NCBI GenBank assembly: GCA_942486035.1 | Contig: CALNXK010000132.1 | Coordinates: 289,001 to 353,000, forward strand | DNA: 64,000 nt | Source of the DNA: Porites lobata | Lineage: Eukaryota > Cnidaria > Anthozoa > Scleractinia > Poritidae | Direction: 5' to 3' | Shown here: piece after piece, positions 57,406 through 64,000 of the stretch | How positions within the stretch are numbered: the stretch's first letter is position 1 | Layout: each line of letters starts with the position of its first letter | Position numbers and translations under genes: made by a program | The notes under the pieces: model-generated | What the model saw: only the letters and a program-made list of their open reading frames with translations | Database searches by the model: none | Told to the model about the DNA's origin: nothing

Positions 57406-58803
57406 CCTTCATGTATCAAGAATCTCTCAAAAAAATGAAAAACTAACACAGCAAGGGGAGGCACCTTGCGATCGTGCACTAACCTGCGCTGCTGCGCTGA
57501 GGAAAATGGAGAAATGGAGGGAATTTCGAATAACAACGTTTAATATTATGGGATGAGTTACATTAGCACCCAGTCCCCTGATGCTGAGAGCGTCTTCTAT
57601 CTCTTCTGCGAATTGTTCTTAGTTAACCCAGAACTAAGAATGTTATTGTCCAAGCCCTCAAAACGAAAAAACTTGATGAAAACCTTGCGCACCGAAAGTT
57701 CATAACTAGACTGTTCACAGTCCCATATTTTTTCGTGAGATGGTTTAGATATACCGCGTCTTACCACCACGGCTATCTTGATTTTCAAATGTACCGAGGG
57801 GACGGGCGCCGGGGATCATAGCTCTAGGTGAGGGGGGGGGGGGCGGAACTGTCCCCCCGCCCCCTAAGTAGTTTTGACACTCATGCAAGATGGCAGCCCG
57901 TCGCAGAGCGCTCGATCTCGACGATCTTACGAAAAATAGAGGACTCAGTGACTACAGACAACAATAGATGGTTTTCACAGTGACGTCATCAAATTTTAAA
58001 TTCAAAATAGCGAGGTTTTACGAATTTTTATTTACACTAGGTTGAAGATAAACAAAAAGCAAACGTTTGTACAAGTTTCCATTCCCGTGGCATGTTTCAT
58101 TTCAAAAATACAACAATTTGAACTTCCGAGTTTTCACAGTGCGTGACACCAATATAAGAATGCTGTCTAGTTGAAACTGAAGTCTCTTCTCTTGATTTTC
58201 GATTCAGCAGTATAACCATTTCAAGTATTAGACGATATGTTTATGCGCACGTGTGCCAGTTCTCGAATGAAAAAAAGAGTTTTTATAGGAAGAGTAAACT
58301 CCAGATGTTTTTGTTGATTTCCGGCGGCCATATTGGTGCACCAAAACGGTACACCAATATGGCGTCTCCATACAAAGCTCTACAAAGGTACGTGAAGCGT
58401 TGCGGCAAATAACTTAGAAACTGCGGGCCACAAAAGACCTGAGACTTGGACAAATTGTTTATATACTAGTCCAATATAACATTTCATTTTCTTGGCTTCT
58501 TTCACTGGACGGTTTCCAATTTATTTTTTTGTTGTGTGACAGTGCTAGTCAAGGATCTATCGAGTGGGAGGGGATGGGTGGGGCTGGACAGCCCCTCCTC
58601 CCCAATGGCACTTTTTCAAAATTTATCATAGCTTCCGTAGCACCTAACTGGCGGGATTCTTGTCCCCGGGGTATTTTTCCGCGAGGGAAAATCCCGCCGG
58701 GACTTCAAATTGATATAAAAAATGTCAGCAAGTCCACAGCAACAAACCAATGAGTGGTGTCGGATCTCTCGGTTGTAGACCTGGATCAGTACAATTAAAC
58801 TTG
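57406..58803. other. Region upstream of IQGAP with a probable dispersed repeat
   Basis: 57406-57540 should hold the IQGAP 5' UTR and promoter. A G/C homopolymer foldback lies at about 57833-57872 (a G-run facing CCCCCCGCCCCC). From about 57960 to 58450 the sequence has the look of a dispersed repeat: TTTTCACAGTGACGTCATC at one end, and the inverted pair GCCATATTGGTG/CACCAATATGGC at 58328-58363. No gene is supported here. Confidence 0.45.
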
Positions 58804-58975
58804 TACACAAATGTGAAACGACAAACTGATCCTTACGGCAAGGCGATGAAGAAGTAAACAAAAGAATAATATATTTAAATATATATTTTTTGTTTTATTC
58901 TTCTGCCTTTTTACTTCTTAATCGCCTTGCCGTAAGGATCAGTTTGCCGTTTCATATTTACTTCAAATTGACTTG
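58804..58975. repeat. Tail-to-tail inverted duplication of a small-protein 3' end
   Basis: The left arm (+, about 58804-58866) and the right arm (about 58886-58975) are reversed copies separated by an AT-rich centre. Both encode the same C-terminus: + reads NVKRQTDPYGKAMKK-stop and - reads NMKRQTDPYGKAIKK-stop. The - frame extends further upstream through a hydrophobic segment (YFKLACVAVGISVGALYEY) as if it were the last exon of a small single-pass membrane protein (58915 to about 59060). The + copy has lost the hydrophobic part. Confidence 0.8.
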
Positions 58976-59060
58976 TATACTCATACAGCGCTCCAACGCT
59001 AATACCGACAGCTACGCAGGCTAGTTTAAAATATCCAGCAAGGGCCAACGAACAAAACAA
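58915..59060 (-). CDS. Possible last exon of a small single-pass membrane protein
   Basis: The frame reads AGYFKLACVAVGISVGALYE then YTSQFEVNMKRQTDPYGKAIKK-stop: one transmembrane helix followed by a short basic tail. This is a layout common in small mitochondrial or ER membrane proteins. I cannot name the family and found no upstream exon or convincing start codon. The partial second copy on + keeps the same tail with synonymous and conservative changes, which argues that this sequence was once coding. Confidence 0.4.
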
Positions 59061-59338
59061 AGTTGCAGAATCTAAGCCTTCGCTTCTCACTTCGTTCGGT
59101 GGCAGGGGTGAGTTAGCGAAGTTAATCCAAAGCCCCCACTCTCCCCCGCCCCCCGCCCCCCCTCGCCACGCTCTCTTTAGCATAGTAGCAAAGCGGAAAG
59201 CAAAACAAAAAATAACTTATGTTGTGGTGTTTGTATTTTGAGGCAGAATGTACAAACTATATGTTTTAGGTCTACCAGAACTAAGAAGGCGTTCAAATCA
59301 GACATGCATTAAATTTTAGAGTGCATTCCGATTCCGAA

Positions 59339-59523
59339 TCATGTGACTAAGAATTCAAACAACATTTCAACTTCCTCTTCAAAAAATCTGTCATTCTCTC
59401 TGACTTTTCTTACAAACATTACATTTGAGTGAAGTTTGTAAAACTGAGAATATAGGGCAATATGATCCGTCTTTAATTGCTCTGTTTTTTTTTTCATTTG
59501 AGTGAGCAGATCGCTTACTGGAG
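59339..59523 (-). CDS. Orphan terminal exon, coiled-coil-like
   Basis: After a strong acceptor (pyrimidine-rich tract, then TTCTGCTTCAG at 59524) the frame reads PVSDLLTQMKKKTEQLKTDH, HIALYSQFYKLHSNVMF and RENDRFFEEEVEMLFEFL, then stop at 59339. It is charged and probably helical. It needs an incoming phase-1 exon. TSSK exons 2 and 3 end in phase 1, so an alternative 3' end of that gene is possible, as is a separate gene. I do not recognise the family. Confidence 0.3.
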
Positions 59524-59635
59524 CTGAAGCAGAATAATTCAGTAATAATAAGAATAGAAATACAAAAAATAAAGAATTGCACAAGAGATATCTAGATTGT
59601 CTTGTGAGTTATAATCAGTAACATATAGCAGTTGT

Positions 59636-62600
59636 TCATTGATTATGGAACCAAGGATGATTCATTGCTTCAGTCAAGGTGACCCGTTCCTTCACTTGGG
59701 GTGTTAACATTTTGCTAATGAGTTCCTTAATCTGAAAAAGAAAAGAGGAAGTAAGTTGAGTCATCTTTGATTCTGCAAACACTGTTATCGTTAAGTTACC
59801 GGTCCCGGACTGACCACCCTACGGTTTATGGACTTCCGGAAAATACATTTTCTTGCGTTTGTCGCATTTCCCGCAAAAGTAATTTGCCGACCTAAACGCA
59901 CTTAAGAGATATGAAGAGATCTTTGTTAGGGACCATGTTTACTGAATTAACTTGTTTACTTTGTCTCGCTTTATCCGTCCTGATGGTGAGTGAACAAATT
60001 TTATCGTACCTGAGGAGAGAGAGTCAAAGCTGTAACAGGGTATTCCAGTTGACCGGAAGTCGTTTGCTTCAAAAGATATTTCGGGTCGGAATCATCAAAT
60101 GGGAAGCTGCCGCAAACCATAGTGTAAAGAACTACACCAAGACTCCAGACATCGCTGGCCATGCCATCATAAGGGATACCTGTGACATGAACAAAGGCAC
60201 TGTACTAAGGCAACAACTCATGCAACAGTCGAGAAGGTAACGCACATAGCCTAGACTGTATTGATGCTTAACAGTCAAAATCGATCTTCGCACTTTTAAT
60301 TGAATATATATCTTTGCATTTTACACCGCAGCACTTCAGACGAGCAGTGTCTAAGCGTTTGCCTGGCCAGTTGGGTGACGTTGATGTATCTCAGTGTTAG
60401 TATTTACAGCCCTCTGTAACAGACCCAGTAAAACCATCATGTAGCAGCTTTCCTAACCCTAAAAGCTAATTGGTACGATACCCGAACCGTGAAACCTGAA
60501 AGGGGTTACTGGTTTAATTCATTCTTCCCAGTGATAATTTAGGCTCCCCAGTACCTAGTTTGTTTCTAAATGTTCTAAACAGCTAATTTTTTTTCTTCCC
60601 CGGTCACTTTAAATATTAATTGTCACTTCTACAAAAAACAGTGTGTTTCGTTATTCACATTTTTTTAAAAGAAGGACAAATATAAAACATTATTACCACT
60701 GCCAAGAAAATCAACGGGTACAAGTAATCGATCTCGCATCAAAAAGAGTAAATCTTTCAGTTCCTCTCGCTGAAAAAATCCCAGTGGAAAATAAGCCAAC
60801 CCGGTGGCGTTTTCTCCGGGAACCCAGTCTAACAAACTATCTATCAGAGAAAATTTGGTAGTCACGTGACCGTACGTCCGTATCATATGGCTGTATTGCG
60901 GGCTCAGGTATCGACCTATAAAGATCGCAAGGTGTTTTGAAGTTTTTCACTGATCGGAGCCTAAGGTTCCTTCTTTTTTGAATGTGGAAATACTCTGAGA
61001 GGAAAAACTCAAAGTTTGTCTTAAATCCTCAGGGAGCCGTTTCTTGAAAGTACCAATAATTATCGGGAGTGGAAAGCTTTTTTAGTCAAGATAGATTTCT
61101 TCGAAGTGGTTACAAGATCCATTATTCTCCTTCGCTTTTGTCCTGGCTAAATGTATATATCATAAATATCTAGAGGCATCTTTGATCACCTCCGAATTAT
61201 TGGACGGTTTGAAAAACTGAAGGTTCGAGAAATCGGGATTCTACTATGATTCTACTATAGTTTTCTGTGGTAAACGTGACTAAAAAACAGGAAAAAAAGG
61301 ACCATAGGCGATCACGAAATAACAGTCAAGGATAACATGAGTACCTTGAAGTATCTCTGGTGCCACGTAAGCGTACGAGCCACAGAAGGTTCTACTTCGC
61401 GCTCTTTGATTCTCGATGCTTCCGATATACCGCGCAAAACCAAAATCGGTAACGATGGGCTGGTTATCTTCCGAGAGTAAAATGTTTTCAAGCTTGAGAT
61501 CTCTGTGGGTTACTCCTAGTAAAAGAAAATGAACGAACAACATTTTTGTCACGGGACTAAATACACAAAATTCAGGTGACAACCAGAAACTCGGTCGCTG
61601 AGCAAGGAAGACTGTCAGATGCAGTCGAAAGCCTCTGGAGACTACAGTAATTGCACAAAAATATAACAACTCTTTCCAATTTGATTGTGTTGTGTGAATA
61701 TGATAAAATAAATAAGACGTACTGTCTTAAAATTTCTTAGTTCTTCTTTTTTTAGAAATCAGTGATAAGAAGGAAAAACTGAAGGACATGTCTATGTATC
61801 TTCTAATCTCTCTGATAAAATAGACTATAAACCAGTGCAATGAAGCATTACAAATAATAACGGCTTTGCAGATAAACGTTTGAACAAGCTACTTCCCTCG
61901 ATCGAGTCTTGTTCTTAGAATTGCAAACCCAACTCTCAGCTGAACTCTACCTAGCCAAATGAAAATGAAAACTGAGCATCCTGGTACACTTGCCGCAAAT
62001 ACATGACACTCACCCTTTCTGTGGCAATGGAGTACACCATCCATAATAGATTTAAAGATAACTCTAGCCTCATCTTCAAGCAGTTTGGTACGTTTATGTA
62101 ACAGATTAAGAAGATCTCCGTTTGACGCGAGCTCCATTATAATGAAGAACTGATGCCTTCCGTCGATAAGATCATGCACTCGAACAACGTTCTTGTGGTT
62201 CAGCCATCTTAGGATTTCAATCTCTCTCTTCAAGAATCTGTCACTTTTTCCTGAGCCAATCTTGGGAGAAAATTATTTATTAACAATTATAAAATCCAAT
62301 TTATTGGATCAGAAAATAGAATACACGCTCTGATTGGTCATTAGATAAAGAAAAAAAGAGAACCTCCTATGCGCGTGCTTTCGCTGCGAACTGGTTTTTC
62401 TACTTTTATAGAAAACAATATACAGTTAATATAATGTTGGCATAGAGAGTTTTTGTCGGAATACTTAAGCGAAGGTTGATATCAGTTTCGCATGTTTCCC
62501 AAAAACAAATTTGGCATGCACTGACTACTAACTACACTGACTACTATTTTGTAATTATTTTTACCTCAGTTTTGCTAACAATTTTGACAGCGACATCCTT

Positions 62601-62843
62601 TCGAAGGTTGATAGAGTAAGCTTTTTTCACATCACCGTAAGTTCCCTGGCCTATTTTACCAGCGATTTCATACCCATGTCTTCTTAACAGCTCATCTTGG
62701 TCTAGATGGCTTTCACTTTCATCATCCCAACTTCCAAAGGACCGCCCATAGCCAACGAAAAAATATAAGCATTTAGTAGTAATATAGATGATAGGAATCA
62801 CAATACAGCCAATCAGAACAGAGAAGACAGCAAGCCCAAACAT
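59636..62843 (-). CDS. TSSK-like serine/threonine protein kinase, 5 exons
   Basis: Exons 62843-62565, 62260-62014, 61515-61345, 60179-60010, 59731-59636 join in phase to 320 codons plus stop. All kinase motifs are present: GQGTYG glycine loop, VAVKIV lysine, REIEIL helix-C Glu, IIMELASNGDLL hinge, THRDLKLEN catalytic loop, TDFGFA, TFCGSYAYVAPEIL activation/APE segment, and SDVWSLGVVLYTMVCGSFPFDD. The CGS-Y-AY-APE and MVCGS-PFDD strings and the short tail place it with testis-specific kinases (TSSK1/2/3/6 group), which act in sperm differentiation in other animals. It is an active-type kinase with no missing residue. Odd: residues 2-31 (MFGLAVFSVLIGCIVIPIIY...) are hydrophobic like a membrane anchor, unusual for TSSKs. 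GTAAGTAACTT lies immediately before the ATG, so the true 5' end may differ. Confidence 0.88.
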
Positions 62844-62927
62844 AAGTTACTTACGGCCTGCACGCAAACCGCGCATTCTCTCATTTTGACGTCATTAACT
62901 GTTGTGACGCAACAATCCTTGGAAGAT

Positions 62928-63115
62928 TGTAATGTAATGTAATGTAATGTAATGTAGTGTAGTGTAGTGTAGTGTAGTGTAGTGTAGTGTAGTGTAGTGT
63001 AGTGTAGTGTAGCGTGGTGCAGTGTAGTGTAGTGTAGTGTAGTGTTGTGTAGTGTAATGTACTGTAATGTACTGTAATATACTGTAATGTACTGTAATGT
63101 AATGTAAGGTAATGC
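62928..63115. repeat. Pentanucleotide (AATGT/AGTGT)n microsatellite
   Basis: About 37 tandem pentamers. AATGT copies flank a core of AGTGT copies, with a few substituted units (AGCGTGGTGC, ACTGT). Five is not a multiple of three, so all frames cycle. A minus-strand open frame of HYTTL repeats results and is not a gene. It begins about 85 bp upstream of the kinase ATG. Confidence 0.97.
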
Positions 63116-64000
63116 ATTATTTTCAAATAGGCCAAATCCTTAAAGTACAGCCGGAAAAGTAACAGAAATGACAATCAAACAAACATATTAAAACAACTGA
63201 CCAGCTTGCATTAAAGAGTAAAAAGAATGAACAAGAAAGGGCGAAGGAAAGGTAAAAAAATAAAATTAATACAAAATAACAGTAAAATTTATTTTTTCGT
63301 CGCACGCAGATTATTAAAATTTTTGGTTACGCTTCGGGCTACATCAATATTGATTAAATGCACGATGAATTAAATTTGGGTATTTCCCTACCTGCAAATT
63401 CTCGTGTATTCTTTTTCTTTTCTTTTCTTCTTTTTTGTCATATTTAAGTGGACTGAGAATCTTGATTTAATGGGTAAACCGAAAATCATTTCTTCTGATG
63501 TCAGGTGCACATTCACCCAAAATTTCGTGAATAACGTGTGTATTTATTTTCAGTGGAAAAACTTATCCCTGAGTTTATATCTCCTCTTCTACTGTCCTGT
63601 GGTGGCTTATTACAGTATGTTTCCATTATCATGAAAATTTCCGTTCGCGCGTTTTTGTTTGTTTGCTGAGACTGAAAAAAAAAATTGAGGGTGAGCTGGG
63701 CGGAATAATTGGAAAACAACTGTAGTCCTGAAATGCTCAGGCAGAATATTCTTATTTTTCTGTCGACGTTTAGGCTGAAAATATTGGTGAATTATTCTTA
63801 ATTATAAGAATTATAGCTTGTGGTATTTCCGCTTTATAACGTTAAGTTAAAAACTGACATAAATTGTACTGTATTTCCTTTCGATACAAAACTGCGGCAT
63901 TTTCAAATTTGCAAATTTCAGCCTCAAAATTCTTTTAAAATATATTCTTAAAGAAAAAAAGAGTGTTATTTCCGTCATCGTTGGCTTGGCAACAAAAAGG
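63116..64000. other. Right-end region, no gene recognised
   Basis: AT-rich sequence with homopolymer runs. No conserved reading frame, splice-consistent exon or transposon end was seen. It may contain distal promoter sequence of the kinase gene or introns of a gene beyond the window. Confidence 0.5.

Noticed and set aside
58361..58389. ATGGCGTCTCC... exon with a GTACGTG donor as the first exon of the small membrane protein
   Set aside because: The ATG lies in the arm of an inverted pair (GCCATATTGGTG/CACCAATATGGC) in what looks like a dispersed repeat, and no in-frame join to the 58804 copy could be shown.
62881..63174. 97-aa HYTTL-repeat frame on -
   Set aside because: Translation of the pentanucleotide microsatellite.

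Overview
This is a eukaryotic, animal nuclear window: AT-rich, multi-exon genes with consensus GT-AG introns, no operons, and many small transposons. Strongly conserved metazoan genes (VPS33B, IQGAP), a class A GPCR and dense MITE-type repeats suggest a cnidarian, most likely an anthozoan such as a stony coral. That assignment is inference from style and homology recalled from memory, not from a database search.

Layout. 1-1411 is a GTATAC-rich minisatellite ending about 105 bp before the VPS33B start codon. VPS33B runs on + from 1516 to 19888; I traced 23 exons that join in frame into 582 codons plus stop. Its introns hold a 5'-truncated LINE with an intact reverse-transcriptase frame, an intronless antisense GPCR (9427-10638), a 66-bp direct repeat, a large foldback element, CCACTA-type repeats and a tRNA-derived SINE just before exon 22. 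Between VPS33B and the convergent IQGAP gene lies a complete-looking Mutator-like (MULE) transposon of about 11.7 kb (20233-31903). It has imperfect terminal inverted repeats and an identical 9-bp flanking duplication, CAATGAATG. It carries a zinc-finger/DDE/SWIM transposase on -, acidic Ser/Asp-rich exons, pieces of an OTU-type cysteine protease on both strands, and one signal-peptide exon on + that looks captured from a host gene.

IQGAP occupies 33413-57405 on - in 43 traced exons (about 1,660 codons): CH domain, IQGAP repeats, WW, four IQ motifs, GAP-related domain and RasGAP C-terminal domain. One exon junction (38/39) is out of phase by one base as read. Its introns hold at least eight MITE or foldback insertions, two LINE 3' tails and a 36-bp minisatellite. 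Beyond its 5' end are a likely repeat element, a tail-to-tail inverted duplication of a small-protein 3' end, an orphan terminal exon, and a five-exon TSSK-like serine/threonine kinase on - (59636-62843) whose first exon encodes a hydrophobic N-terminal segment. A pentanucleotide repeat lies just upstream of it; 63116-64000 holds nothing I recognise.

The host genes are trafficking and cytoskeleton functions (HOPS/CHEVI-type SM protein, actin/Rho scaffold) plus signalling (GPCR, kinase). VPS33B and IQGAP1 also share a band (15q26.1) in human, so their adjacency here may be ancient linkage. The most unusual unit is the OTU-carrying MULE.
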